64,000 nt of DNA from Tolypeutes matacus. Taxonomy: Eukaryota > Chordata > Mammalia > Cingulata > Chlamyphoridae. The notes beneath the pieces are model-generated. The model made no database searches, was not told the DNA's origin, and saw only the letters and a program-made list of their open reading frames with translations. This document shows positions 12,778 through 23,399 of this stretch, piece after piece. Position 1 is the stretch's first letter. The number at the start of each line of letters is the position of its first letter. The stretch spans positions 6,800,900 to 6,864,899 of the forward strand of contig JAKSZT010004976.1 of assembly GCA_026826555.1 (NCBI GenBank), written 5' to 3'. Made by a program: the position numbers and the translations under genes.

Positions 12778-12984
12778 GGGGAGCAGGTGTAGCTCAAGCA
12801 GTTGAGCACCTGCTTCTGAAAATGTACAGGGTCCCGGGTTTGTCCTTGGTACCTCCTACATAAAAACAAACAAACAAACAAAAAAAACAATTTTCATTGG
12901 GGAGTAGATGTAGCTCAGTGGTTGAGTGCCTGCTTCCCATGTACAAGGTCCTGGGTTCAATCTTGGGTACCTCCTAAAAAATAT
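12778..12984 (+). mobile_element. Heterodimeric DAS-type SINE
   Basis: The left monomer has GTAGCTCAAGCAGTTGAGC. The linker of CAAA repeats ends CAATTTTCATTGGGGAG. The right monomer has GTAGCTCAGTGGTTGAG and B-box GGGTTCAATC. The same left/right arrangement occurs at 15625-15850, 57696-57902 and 61662-61862. Confidence 0.92.
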
Positions 12985-13102
12985 ATATGAAGGGAATATA
13001 ATTCCTTTCTGAAACAGTAACACAGAGTTTTAAAATTTGGAAGCATATCAGATTTCCCTAGAGAGTAACAGAGAAAATTCTATTCATCAAAAGTGTATTA
13101 AG

Positions 13103-13257
13103 CCTCCTGGTAAAAACAAAAAAACAAAACAAACAAAAAAAAACCAAAAAAGGGGTCGGATGTGGCTCAACTGGTTGGGCATCCGTCTCCCATATGGAGG
13201 GACCCGGGTTTGATCCCTGGGACCTCCTGGTAAAAACAAAAAAACAAAACAAACAAA
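13103..13257 (+). mobile_element. DAS-type SINE with duplicated tail segment
   Basis: A full monomer at about 13153-13257 is preceded by only the 3' end of another copy. The 38-bp block at 13103-13140 (CCTCCTGGTAAAAAC onward) recurs exactly at 13223-13260, 120 bp later. The whole insert is flanked by AAAAGTGTATTAAG at 13089-13102 and 13258-13271, so it entered as one event. The head is GGGGTCGGATGTGGCTCAAC and the B-box GGGTTTGATCCC. Confidence 0.92.
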
Positions 13258-13271
13258 AAAAGTGTATTAAG

Positions 13272-14644
13272 GACCATAATTAATTGATTTGCCTCGTTTG
13301 TTCAAGGTTTTCCTCCTTAAAAAAAGTGTCATTAGTTAACATTCAGGCAGCAGATGAAAAATTCTGCCTAAAAGTCTAAAGAGGCTGCCTCCACTACTGA
13401 GGGATCTTGGAAATAGGAAAAAATACATTGCATTCAATTATATCCTGGTATGAATGGGTCTCAGATAAGCTATGCTGTCGTGGGAGAGTGTTTCTGCATG
13501 GGTGATGCCGTGGCTTCTTAGGGCACAGAGGGGGCACATCACACCTCCCTTCCTATGGGCTCACCACCCTACGCTGGCATGGGCTAAGCATGAAATGTTT
13601 TATTTCCAGAGAGGAAGATTTCATCCTTCCTTCTTGCTACTTCTTCCTCCCTGATCATGCATTCCATGTATCTAGTATCTAAACCCCTCTCCTGACATGG
13701 AGCCAAGTTTGCACTGGAGATAAAAATGTGGCATTGACCACGCCATTTTGGCGGCAGAGTTATCCCCTTGAGTTCTCGTGGATGAATGGAGAGCCCCCAC
13801 CTGAATTAGTCTGGCCCTAGACACAAGCCTTGCCCGTCCCTGTCTCTCACCCATGATTCTCAATCATTTTCCACTTGGGATCTGGCTCTTGGCCACAGCT
13901 TGGAGCATGGAAGTTTCTGGGCCCCAGGCAGATGTATGGCTGGGTGTGTTGTTTTTCTTGGTGTCATTGTCCTATTTTAGGGGTTTGGTAGGACTTTAAA
14001 AGTGGCATTAGGAGTAGTGGTGTGTTCTCTGCATGTTTCCAAGGCAGGACCGTGGACACTGGTCTGTGCAATTATCTGAAGCCCTTGAGCTGTAAAGGCC
14101 AGCTCTGGTGCAAGCCTTGTTTTCTTCCCAAGCCATGACATCTTTGTTGGACCGATCTGCATTAAGACAATATTTTCAGACAAGAAAGCTATCCATGGTT
14201 TTAATGTGGAAAGATGTTCATGTGTAGAACATTTCTCTTATACTCATCATTTCTTGCTCTTATAGTTTATGACTAAATCTTCTTCACTTTGAATGAAATT
14301 GGTGGTCATCTGCTCCCATCCCTGCAGAGGTTATAATCTATCCAAAATCTCAGGTTTCCTGTGCCTTCATCTGAAATCATTTACTCTAATGTGGTTTGCC
14401 TTTAACCGAAACATTGGTTTTGGTTGGGGACAGACTGCAGGATGATAGAAAATGTAGATTTTCAAGAACCGAACCGTATTTCTTTTCCTAATTTCAGTCA
14501 TTCACAGATCTCAGTGGAAGTAAAAAGAATCAAAGAAATAGTAGATCTGTGCATATGTTTTCCATAAGCTGCAGACCAATGATGATGGTAGGTGCTGTGT
14601 AGGCAAAATGTGTTTAATTTTTTGGCAAAGGACATTACTTATGC
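13272..14644. other. Intergenic DNA, nothing recognised
   Basis: No gene or RNA gene is evident, and open frames are at most 68 codons. Confidence 0.5.
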
Positions 14645-14824
14645 CAGTGGTTCTCAGAGTGGGTCCAGGCCAGCTGCAGCAGCATTTGGAAAGTGAGGAG
14701 AAATGCAAATTCTTGAGCCTACCCCCAGATCTACTGAATCAGAAACTCAGGGGTTGGGCCCAGCAATTTGCATTTTAATAAATCTCCAGGTGATTCTGAT
14801 CCCATTTAGGTTTGAGAACCACTG
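14645..14824. mobile_element. MER5A-like hAT MITE
   Basis: It begins CAGTGGTTCTCAGAG and ends TTTGAGAACCACTG, near-perfect terminal inverted repeats of a hAT-Charlie element. Internal phrases (AGAAATGCAAATTCTTG, CTACTGAATCAGAAACTC, CCAGGTGATTCTGAT) fit MER5A. It is about 180 bp and non-coding. Confidence 0.85.
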
Positions 14825-15624
14825 ATGTAGACAATAAGATGAATAAATGCAGGGAAACACATTTAAAATATATATATATATATGGAGTGGAATAGAATAT
14901 TTAACTTTTAAGCAACTGGAGAGAACAATTCCACTTGCTGCAGCAATAAATTTTTAGACACGCTGAAATTGGTGTATCAGGGACTTTTACCCAGAAGACA
15001 AAATAAATGCTTCTTACTATAAGGCAGTGGGCATTTTGGTTCAAATACATTGTTGGCTGGAGCAATGGTAAGGAACAGAGTACAGGCATGGTATTTAGCA
15101 TTTGAAAAATCAATCATCCCTCATCATTCATGGGAGAGAGATGAAACATCTGATTGACCTTTTCAAAAAAAAAGGAAAAGAAAAAAGATAGGAAACTGAC
15201 TGGAGTATCTTTTTTTTCCTGTAATAATGTAAAGGTATTAGTTTTATGCTGAAAGCACCCTTGCATATAAGTACATCTCCTTTTAGCAATGAGCTGTCGA
15301 CCTCCTGCTCAGAAGTACCCAAAAAGGCAACTGTAAGGATTCTGAAGGCTTTCTAGTCATATTTCATTCCCAGTTTGGTATGTAGTTTTCTGGAATCATT
15401 TCCTGGACCGACTGTCCCAACAAACCAGAAGATGTGTCATTACCAAGTTGAGCTTTTGAGCAATAGGATAAATGGGAAGTTATTTAATAAAGAAACAATT
15501 TATCTATTTATGCATAACATTTATGTAAATTAATCCAAGGAGATAAACCCTTTAACTGCATATATGCCAAATTGTACTTGTAAGTCTCACCCCCGCCCCC
15601 CCAATTTGTGGCAAAAGCAAGGGA
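14825..15624. other. Intergenic DNA, short (TA)n only
   Basis: A short TATATA tract lies at 14870-14882. No gene or other repeat is recognised, and open frames are at most 70 codons. Confidence 0.5.
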
Positions 15625-15699
15625 AAGCGGATGTGGCTCAAGCAGTTGAGCACCTGCTTCCTATAGGAGAGGTCCCTGGTTCGGTCCCCGGTGCCTCCT

Positions 15700-15730
<31 letters not shown>

Positions 15731-15850
15731 ACAGGTGAAAAAAACAACTAAGGGGAGCCGATGTGGCTCAGTGGCTGAGTGCCAGCTTCCCACATATGAG
15801 GTCCTGGGTTCAATCCCCGGCCCCAGTACCTCAGGGAAAAAAAAAAAGCA
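15625..15850 (+). mobile_element. Heterodimeric DAS-type SINE
   Basis: The left monomer has GGAAAGCGGATGTGGCTCAA and B-box GGTTCGGTCCCC, then an (AAAAC)n tail. The linker ends ACAACTAAGGGGAG. The right monomer has ATGTGGCTCAGTGGCTGAG and GGGTTCAATCCCC, and ends in a poly(A) tract at 15836-15847. Confidence 0.93.
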
Positions 15851-16478
15851 AGACTGAAATCAAAATGAGCTTTAAGTACGACTATTCACTATGTTTAAAA
15901 TCCCCACAGTTTGGCAAGAGTGTTTGCTAAATTGCGTCCAGTAAAATTTTCTTAAATTAATGAGACTCCTGGGTATACTTTATTAAGGAAATAAACGCCC
16001 TGAGTGCAAGCATAAGTCCTCTGAAAGATTTTGGTGGAGTTTTATGACTCTGCCCCGCATCCTGAAAGGAAGCATAGTGCTCAATGAGAAATCGATTCTG
16101 AGGCAGGGCATAATTTATCTCATGCAGATTGCTAATCCTCACCCAGTGTCCAGGGACTCACATCCTGCTTCCTCACATCTCTGATGCACTCCTGATCTCT
16201 GGATAATGGTGGAATGAACACATGGTTTTTTATGTATCAGAGAAAAGTTTGCTGAATCCACCCCATTCCTGCAGTTGTATGATTACTGACAGCTGGATAT
16301 TTGGAAAATTTTCAAAGGTCAATTGGATTGTTGTGTGTGTGTGTGTACACAGAGCAGAGGTTGCAAAGAATATTAAAATAAACGAGGCTCATTACTTAGT
16401 GTGAGATGGTACAATATCCAACATGGAAATATCCCATCTAATTCAAAATAGTTGTTTGAAAGGGGTCAGAATAATTGG
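15851..16478. other. Intergenic DNA, nothing recognised
   Basis: A (GT)n microsatellite of about 16 bp lies at 16331-16346. No gene is recognised. Confidence 0.5.
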
Positions 16479-16506
16479 ATAATTATCCCGTTAACGGGAT
16501 AATTAT
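16479..16506. repeat. Perfect 28-bp palindrome
   Basis: The left arm ATAATTATCCCGTT (16479-16492) is followed without a spacer by its exact reverse complement AACGGGATAATTAT (16493-16506). It is not a simple repeat. The centre CCGTTAACGG contains two overlapping, oppositely oriented YAACGG motifs of the kind bound by MYB proteins, and the arms carry TAATTA-like homeodomain cores. Function is unknown. Confidence 0.95.
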
Positions 16507-18077
16507 ACTAGTTTGAAAAGGTAAAAATAAATTGTGGGGAAAGCAACATCACCATCACCAGTTCCACACTTCTATTTTTTCCTTGCAATCCAAATAGCTT
16601 CATGAATAATTAAGTAAAGATCTAAGGCTGTCTTTGATTACATTTGTTGCAAGTTAGATGTTATTCCTATTTCATATATCATAGTTAAAAACTGCCTGGA
16701 CTTCACAATACTATCACCTCTCTTTCTCTGTCTTTGAACATTGAGGCTTTTCTTTGAAGCCCAAGTGTTTAGAATGAGTCCAGAGTTGTATTAGTTGTTG
16801 AATCAGGCATGCAAATGAATACATTCTCCGGTATGCAAATGTATAACTGCAAACAATAGGTGTCTGAAGGAAACAATCAAAGAAAACATAATAAACAACC
16901 AGCACCCAGCTTTCCACCAGCTCAGATCTTTTTGGATGTAAATACAAAACAAGTACCTACAAAAAGCGCACTGCTGCTGAAAAGGTAGGACCAGCGCTTC
17001 CCTTCCTCTATCTTCCCAGGTGCAGGGAGGCTCCCGAGGCCCATCCTGTGAAGGGCATGCGTGCTGGCAGTGATCCCTGGCAAGCTGGGGCCAACTTGGG
17101 AACACAAGAGCATGTTCTAGAGGACGTTCTCACAGCACCCCTTTGCGGTGTCCAGCAGGATGTGCTCAGGAGAAAGCGCAAGTTCCTCAGAGCCCCTATA
17201 GGTTGCACCAAGAAAGGAAGATGGCCCACATGTGGATTAGACCGCAGCCTCGGAAGTTAGCATTGAAGAGCTCTTCCTGCAAACCATCCCAACCCCTCCA
17301 GGATCCCTGCACAGCAGAAGCAGTGAAAATAGCAGTATCAGCCGTTTGGCATGACTGCACAGCTGGCTCGTTTGGAGTCACATTCTCAGTTGACAGCTCA
17401 GGACCCAAGTCGTGCATGGTTGCACTTTTATACTTTTTGTTTCAAGAGCTGGACGGAAATACACTATTCTCATTTCAGAAAAGAAACTCTCAGTTCCTAG
17501 GTTGGCAATCATAATGCATCAACTGTGGAAAGGCTACCTTGACCCAGAATTTTCTCTTGGAGAAATTTAGCACAGGACTATGGTTTCTAAAGATGTCATG
17601 GAAAATGTGTTCACATATAGAGACGAACACAAAAAAATCAAGCTTCTCATTGAATGGCCTTGCTTAGGGCTAAGAGTAAAAGAATTAAGAATTGTATAAC
17701 AAAATTTTCATGAAAACTAGTAACAGACGACAGGATGGAGAGCTTAAACACTGCTCAATGGCAGCATCAGTATTGGGACACTTTCCCTAGCGTCCTAAAA
17801 GGAAGGATCCCCAATGGAATGTCACGTGCAGTCTACCAGATATGAGGGCCAACGACCCTTGACAACTAAGGGGGGCCGCACAGATTTTGCCACTTCCTAC
17901 TTGCAATCTGCCAACCAGGGTTCCAGGTGAGTCAACCCAGAAACAACAAAAGGGCAAACATCTGGCCCCACAGGGACCGGCTCATTTTACTTTCCAGGCA
18001 TAATCCCCAACATGAAGCTGGCAACACTCCAGGAGAGAAAGTAATGTGCTCTGCTCAAGGAAGAATACAGAACAGAG
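16507..18077. other. DNA just past the SLC24A3 3' end, nothing recognised
   Basis: There are few repeats here. If the gene uses a more distal poly(A) site, part of this could be 3' UTR. Overlapping open frames of up to 123 codons at 16.8-17.5 kb show no recognisable domain. Confidence 0.45.
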
Positions 18078-18083
18078 TTTATT
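18078..18083 (-). promoter_or_regulatory. SLC24A3: Candidate poly(A) signal of SLC24A3
   Basis: TTTATT on the plus strand reads AATAAA on the gene strand, about 1.76 kb past the stop codon. The sequence just downstream on the minus strand is U/GU-rich (TGTTCTGTATTCTTCCTT), as expected of a cleavage region. This is motif-based only; other sites may be used. Confidence 0.5.
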
Positions 18084-19842
18084 TTACACTATCCGTCCAG
18101 AGAAAACAATCGCCATAAACCAGTGCAAAATGTGCAACAGTGTCCGTAAGTGTGTCTTGGCTCTGAGAGCCCACACGGATGGTTTCCTCTCTCGTTCCTC
18201 ATTTGGGCGGGTGTTCATTGACTAATGTCAGCCTCCATTTGCACCACAGACAGAACATTCGACCAATTGGTAGCAGGTTATTTTTACAATTCATACCAGA
18301 AGGTGTACATGGGACGGGAAAACCCTACCAAATGAATGATAAGTGATCAGTGCTTAAAGGAAATACAAGGGACAGCACGGGCAAGAATCCACAGTTTCAA
18401 TAAATACAAGTGTAACAAGCATGGGTGTGCCTCAACTCGGTGGAATTAGTCTGTATATTAATTCAGCATCATATAAAATCTAGCAGGGCGATGGAGCAGT
18501 GATTGGCAAAAAATGTTCACAATAATTTATGCCGTTGAGCGAGTCTGCAATGAACACGTTCTGTGGCTTCAAAGGTGTCAGTTCTTGGTGTCTCCTGCCC
18601 TTGCCCATCCCTCCAGGAAGAGATGGGGGTTGGAGCCAGGTCAGCTTGGCAGTAGTGTCCTGTAAGAAAGGACGTTTGCCCAAGAGCCAGCCGCGGGGTC
18701 CAGTGTACTCAATGCCGAGAGGCAAATTGGGACTTTGTTGACAACGTCTGTGCAAATGCGCGTCTCTCCATTTGCAAAGAAACCAGTGTCTATAGCTCCT
18801 GTGCGGAAAGCAGTGGTGGCCTCTGGGTCACTCCCTGTCACCCCAAATACCAAGCAACAAGAGCACATTTTAGGGACTCAGGAGCTGGGGGTAGCTTCTG
18901 TGGCTGACTGCCTGGTGCCTCCGTGGATGGAAAGTTTAACCAGGGCCCCCTCATCAAAGGCCTCGGGCAGGCTGTAACTATTGCTTGAAAAACTAGAGAG
19001 AGCCTATTGCAAAAGTGATGGTCGCATGGACATGAAGGAAGCTGACTTATTCCTTGAAAATATTGCCAACCCTCCACCCCCACCCCCACCCCAGGTAACT
19101 CCCGTAGGACTTTAGAGACGCATCCTTGGTTGGGTATAAAAGGTCATGCATTCGATCCCCGGAGCCCTGCCCATCTGTTCCTTCAATAAACACTAAGTCC
19201 ATGCATGTTCCACGTGCTTGGGATCAAACCCCAGAAGACACTGCAGGGACAACCTTTGGATTATCGACTAAACCAGAGCCTAATCGAAGAAGATGCAAGA
19301 GAAACTCTTGATCTCTGGCAGGAAAGGGAAAAAAAAGGGGGAGACCCCTCAAAGCACCACCCTCAAAACCCAGTAACCTAGGAATCAACCCCAAAACGAA
19401 ACAAAATCCCAAACACGCCCTACAATCAATGTACTTTTGCCTTTCTATTTTTGCCACAATCTCAGGCCATAAATTAGATTATCTTCGGTCAAATAACTTA
19501 AAAAAGGCAGAGGAATTGTACCAAGTTTTGCCTGGCTTGGGCCAGTTAGCAGCCAGTTTTTCTAGAATCCCAGTCACTGTTCAAAAATGGAGCTTGAAAA
19601 ATTGCGTGGATGTTGGAGGTCTTCACATGGAGGAGGTGGGAAGGGGTGGGAGGTAGGACTCAAGAGGTGGAGAAGCCAGGGAAGGGATAGGGGAACTCCT
19701 GGGCCACCTAGCCAGGGTGGAGGCCTACAGACAGCGTGGGATGGACGGACGGCACGGCCTGGGGCCCGCGGGACTCGGGATGTGGCCGGCTCTTGTATTG
19801 CACAGAAAAGAAGGAACCGAGCCTCAATGGTCGGCCGGTGGG
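18084..19842 (-). other. SLC24A3: Probable 3' UTR of SLC24A3
   Basis: Sequence from the stop codon to the candidate poly(A) signal, with no young transposon, although flanking DNA is rich in them. A C-rich tract (CCACCCCCACCCCCACCCC) lies near 19074-19092. The extent depends on the poly(A) signal chosen. Confidence 0.55.
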
Positions 19843-19992
19843 TCAGTGGTCCCCGCACATGGGCAAGTTCACAAAGGTGAACACATTGAACTCCGTCATG
19901 ATGGAGAAGCACAAGAATATGCCGTACAGGAAGAGGCACCCGCAGCCGAGCTTCTTGTCCAGCTGCCACTTGTTCAGGTGAACGCCAAACAC
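19843..19992 (-). CDS. SLC24A3: SLC24A3 terminal coding exon (C-terminus of NCKX3)
   Basis: The last coding exon of the K+-dependent Na+/Ca2+ exchanger NCKX3, a plasma-membrane carrier that exports Ca2+ and K+ in exchange for Na+. It encodes 49 residues and a TGA stop (19843-19845). It begins VFGVHLNKWQLDKKLG, passes through the hydrophobic segment CLFLYGIFLCFSI, and ends FVNLPMCGDH, which matches the C-terminus I know for NCKX3. The acceptor TCTGTTGCAG is at 20002-19993, with intron phase 0. The final transmembrane helix and the short tail lie here. The frame is intact with no breaks. SLC24A4 and other paralogs have different C-termini, so the assignment to A3 is firm. Confidence 0.95.
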   Translation of the reverse strand: MFGVHLNKWQLDKKLGCGCLFLYGIFLCFSIMTEFNVFTFVNLPMCGDH

Positions 19993-20489
19993 CTGCAACA
20001 GACAGAAGCCGGTTCAGACGGCACCGGGAGAAGGGGGCCATGGTCGGAGGGTGCTGGGGGACCTGGGTGGGGGGGCAAAATGTTTGACCCTGGGCAGGCC
20101 ACCGAATCTCCAGTTCTCAGACTGGGAAAGGTAAGAACACCAAAATCAAGAGGAGCAGAAGCCAGAAGCTACTGGTTGTGGGAAAATAAAGAATTACAAA
20201 AGATGGGAGCCCTCAGGAGAGCCCAGCAGCCCCGCCTCACCTCCTGTACTCATGTCCCAGGTCCTTCCGTGCCTGGCATCACCTTTCTGGGCCCTCCCCT
20301 ACTTCATTTGCTTCTTGGAACATTCTGGTCACTAGACCGGAGCTCTCCCTTGAGGACCCCTCCCCTGCAGCCCTGTTTCTCTTCCACATTTCGGCTCCTG
20401 GAGGCGGGACAGCTGTGCTTCTTGCTCCTCACTGCTGCTCCCTGCAAACACCCAGCTTGGAATCTACAGTCTTGTGAAGGTCATGCTCT

Positions 20490-22210
20490 ATCCCTCCTGG
20501 CTGTGGTCAACTACCAACCCCTGGCCACACTCCGCCAGTCCTTGGAGGTTGTAAGTCCCAGCACATTACCACACTCTCCACCATGTCATCTTTCTTAGGG
20601 ATTTCGATATCCACAGAGCAGAGCTCTCAAGTCCTCATCCTACACCCTACCCCAGCCACTCACTCCTACGGCCACACCCACTAGCCACATGGGGTTACTT
20701 GAAATTAAATTTAAATTAATGGGAATTAACAAAAATAAACATTCAGATTCTCAGTCACACGAGCCACGCTTCAAGTACTCAACAGCCACATGTGGCTGGT
20801 GGCTACCATATTGGACAGCACAGACATGGGTCACTTCCACCATGGCAGAAAGTTCTTGTAGATAGCCTGGCAGTGTATACCTCGACATTCCAAGAACGGA
20901 AACATCTCCATAATCTCAGCATAAAACCTTCTATTTCTGGCCACAATCTCCTGCCTTTCCAGTTTACTTCATCTGGTATTTGAGCTCCCCCAATCCTGTG
21001 AGGCCCCCATGACTACTACTGCTTCACCACCCTTCATCCACCTGGTATCCTGCCCCCCCTCCTCACCCTGCTTATATTTCATCAGTGACCATTAGAATGA
21101 CTCCCCAGCAGCCACCCTTGATTCCGCAGCCCCTCTCTCACTTTGTGGTCCCTGCTTGGCTAAGTCACAGCACTTCGGTTCAAACCAACTCTCCGTTAAT
21201 CCAAAGTGGGCCATTGAGATGCTCTGGCAATCATCTTGTATTTCCCCAGTCCACGCTCTTTCACTTTTCTTAGTGGCTGTTTCACACCTCTTCTCTCCTC
21301 AAGCCTCAGCATTCCCTTCTTCTCCCTCCCTCTCAGCTCTCAAACTGCGTTCCTGTTTCACGGAGCTCCCCCACCACATTGACCCACCCACCTTCTCTCC
21401 TGGTCATGAGCACCCACCTTCCAGTCCCTGTCCACGGACCACTCCTCTGCTTGTTTCCTCTTGCTCTTAAGACAAGTTTCTGGTAATCCGCCCTTCTCTC
21501 TACATCCTTCTCCCCACTGGATTGGTTCCAATTGGCATGCAAGAATGCTCTAATTTCTCTCATCTTAAAAAACAACACTCTTTCTTGATTTCCATTTCTC
21601 TCCTTCCTTTACAACAAGATAATTTCAAAGAAAGAGTTGTAAATACCAGCTGTCTCTAATTTCTCTCCTCTCAGTCTCTGTTTTCTGGCTCCACTCAATC
21701 TTCCGGTCCCATCACTCGACAGAAACAACCCTTTATCAGGAGTGCCAATGATCCTGACTTTCTAAATTTAATGGCCAGTGCTAAGGAGTCATCTGCCTTG
21801 ACCCACCGGCAGCATCTGACACAGCCGATTGCTCCTTCCACCTGGAAACACTTTCTTCCCTTGGCTTCCGGTCGGCACACTCTCTGGCTTTCCTTCTACC
21901 TCTGCGACTTCTCGTCTGCGTCTTTTGGTGTTCTAGCCTCATCACGCTGCAGTGCACCAAGACTTGGATCTCGGGACTCCTCTTTTCTGTCTATCCTCGC
22001 TCCCTTGGTAATCACATCCAATCGCATGACTTTAAATACCATCTATATTCTGGGATCTACAGCCTGGACCCTTGCCCTGAACTCAGACTCCTATTTCCAA
22101 AGCCTTTCTTGCCATCTCCCCTTGGGTGTCAAATAGACACTTGAAACTGAAGGTGTTTGAAATGGTGTTTCCTTCCCAAACTTCCTCTTTCCCAGCTTTT
22201 CCAAGATTCA
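20490..22210 (+). mobile_element. Long L2 LINE fragment
   Basis: Plus-strand sequence with L2 landmarks: CAGCCACTCACTCCTACGGC near 20650-20680, then AGTGCCAATGATCCTGA and the GGCTTCCGG...CACTCTCTGG block near 21740-21890, and later TGGATCTCGGGACTCC. It has no intact ORF. An hAT element (20668-20880) splits it. Boundaries are approximate. Confidence 0.7.
20668..20880. mobile_element. hAT-type MITE inside the L2
   Basis: It contains the diagnostic pieces CACTAGCCACATGGGG, AATTAAATTTAAATTAATGG, CAGCCACATGTGGCTGG, ATATTGGACAGCACAG and CATGGCAGAAAGTTCTTG, typical of a mammal-wide hAT-Charlie MITE. It is non-coding and old. The family name is uncertain. Confidence 0.75.
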
Positions 22211-22269
22211 AGTTTCAACAGCCCAGCTAGTGTCCAGCTCAATCTCCTGCAGCTTCTACAATTGTGGCA

Positions 22270-22534
22270 TGGCATAATGAGCAGTGATGATCAGGCCCCG
22301 GAGTTATGACCATGGACCCTGATGTCAGACCACTTGCTCCTCCACTTGCTCCCAGCAGTAATGGAGACAAGTTGCTCAGATTTTCTCTCAGTTGTTCATC
22401 TGTGTATTGGGGCTGATAATAGTGGCTACCTCATGGGGTGCTCCAAATGGGAAAATATGTGCAAAGTAGTTAGCACAGTGTCTGGTATTCAGTAAGTGTT
22501 CAAAAGATGGTGGCTATTACAACACCCTGCCAGA
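22270..22534 (+). mobile_element. MIR SINE
   Basis: The phrase order (loss of water-tight identity but clear MIR body: TTGTTCATCTGTGTATTGGGG, then ATAATAGTGGCTACCTCATGG, then GTCTGGTATTCAGTAAGTG) fits a sense MIR. Confidence 0.75.
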
Positions 22535-23328
22535 CCTGAAGAGCCTCCTAAACCATGAAAGAATGAATTAGGTAGATTTTCATTTTAGTGTAAGGCAGTA
22601 TTTGCTTTGGTAAAACCTTGATGTTAGACTGATACTGTGATCCTATAAATGACCTCTCTTGCTTCCTGCCTGCCCTCCTCAATTCCCACTCATTGGCATA
22701 TGTATGTCAACAATATGCCAGGTGTGATTCCACTAACATTTCCTCGAGAAAAATTAAGGACAAAACATTGCCCTTCGATGCTTATTAGTGCAAAAATTCA
22801 ACAGCATGCTTGTATATTAATGGACACCTTACATGGGTCAGTTAAGGTGTTGGTGTCAATTTGTTCCCACCACCAGTGGAACTGGGAATATTAAATTATA
22901 CAGATGGATGTATTTGCCAAGATAGTGGAATGATATCAAAGTGCACAGTCAATAAAATAAATACATTCTTAGGCTCTTGAGCATGGGGCAAATCCATGTA
23001 TTTATTGAAACTTTTAGTTACCTGCAGCAGCCAATTATTGGAATCCACCCTTCTGTGACTAATCCTGCAGAAAAAGTGGGATCTCCCTCTGCTTTCATAA
23101 AACAGTGCATGCTTGACATGAGGCAGGACCAAGATTCCCAGAGGAAGGCTAGCTTCTTTCTAGAAAGGAGAAGGGCTTTCTGGTGCATTGCTAGAACCCA
23201 CTTCTATAAGAAATGGCCACAAGCTGGGACATGTGGAGGCACCCATTGTGTCCAAACACTGGAGCCAAGAACCCAAATGGAGGGAAGAACATGCAAGCTC
23301 AAGAAGGGGGAGAGAGTTGCAAACCCAC
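22535..23328. other. Intronic DNA, nothing recognised
   Basis: Part of the last SLC24A3 intron. There is a plus-strand open frame of 118 codons at 22977-23333 that runs antisense into the exon; no domain is recognised. Confidence 0.5.
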
Positions 23329-23394
23329 CGTGACGAAGACAGAGGCTAGGAGCAAGCCCACGGAATAGATCAGTCCCCTGCTATTCAGTCGAAT
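23329..23394 (-). CDS. SLC24A3: SLC24A3 penultimate coding exon
   Basis: A 66-bp exon encoding exactly 22 residues (IRLNSRGLIYSV, then GLLLASVFVT), with phase 0 at both ends. On the gene strand the acceptor is TTACAG and the donor GTGGGT. The peptide joins GSY of the preceding exon to VFG of the last exon without loss of frame. It contributes a hydrophobic membrane segment of the C-terminal half of the exchanger. The exon is too short to stand out as an open frame and was found by matching splice phases. Confidence 0.95.
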
Positions 23395-23399
23395 CTGTA

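Larger units (their letters stand above)
19993..23328 (-). other. SLC24A3: Last SLC24A3 intron (3.3 kb)
   Basis: Donor GTGGGT at 23328-23323, acceptor CAG at 19995-19993, phase 0. It is filled mainly by a long L2 LINE with an hAT element inside it, plus a MIR. The open frame at 19717-20598, which overlaps the last exon on the opposite strand, is considered spurious. Confidence 0.9.

Noticed and set aside
19717..20598. Longest open frame of the window, 293 codons on the plus strand
   Set aside because: It runs antisense through the last SLC24A3 exon and into the L2. It lacks any recognised domain or splice logic, and the region's GC content allows long chance frames.
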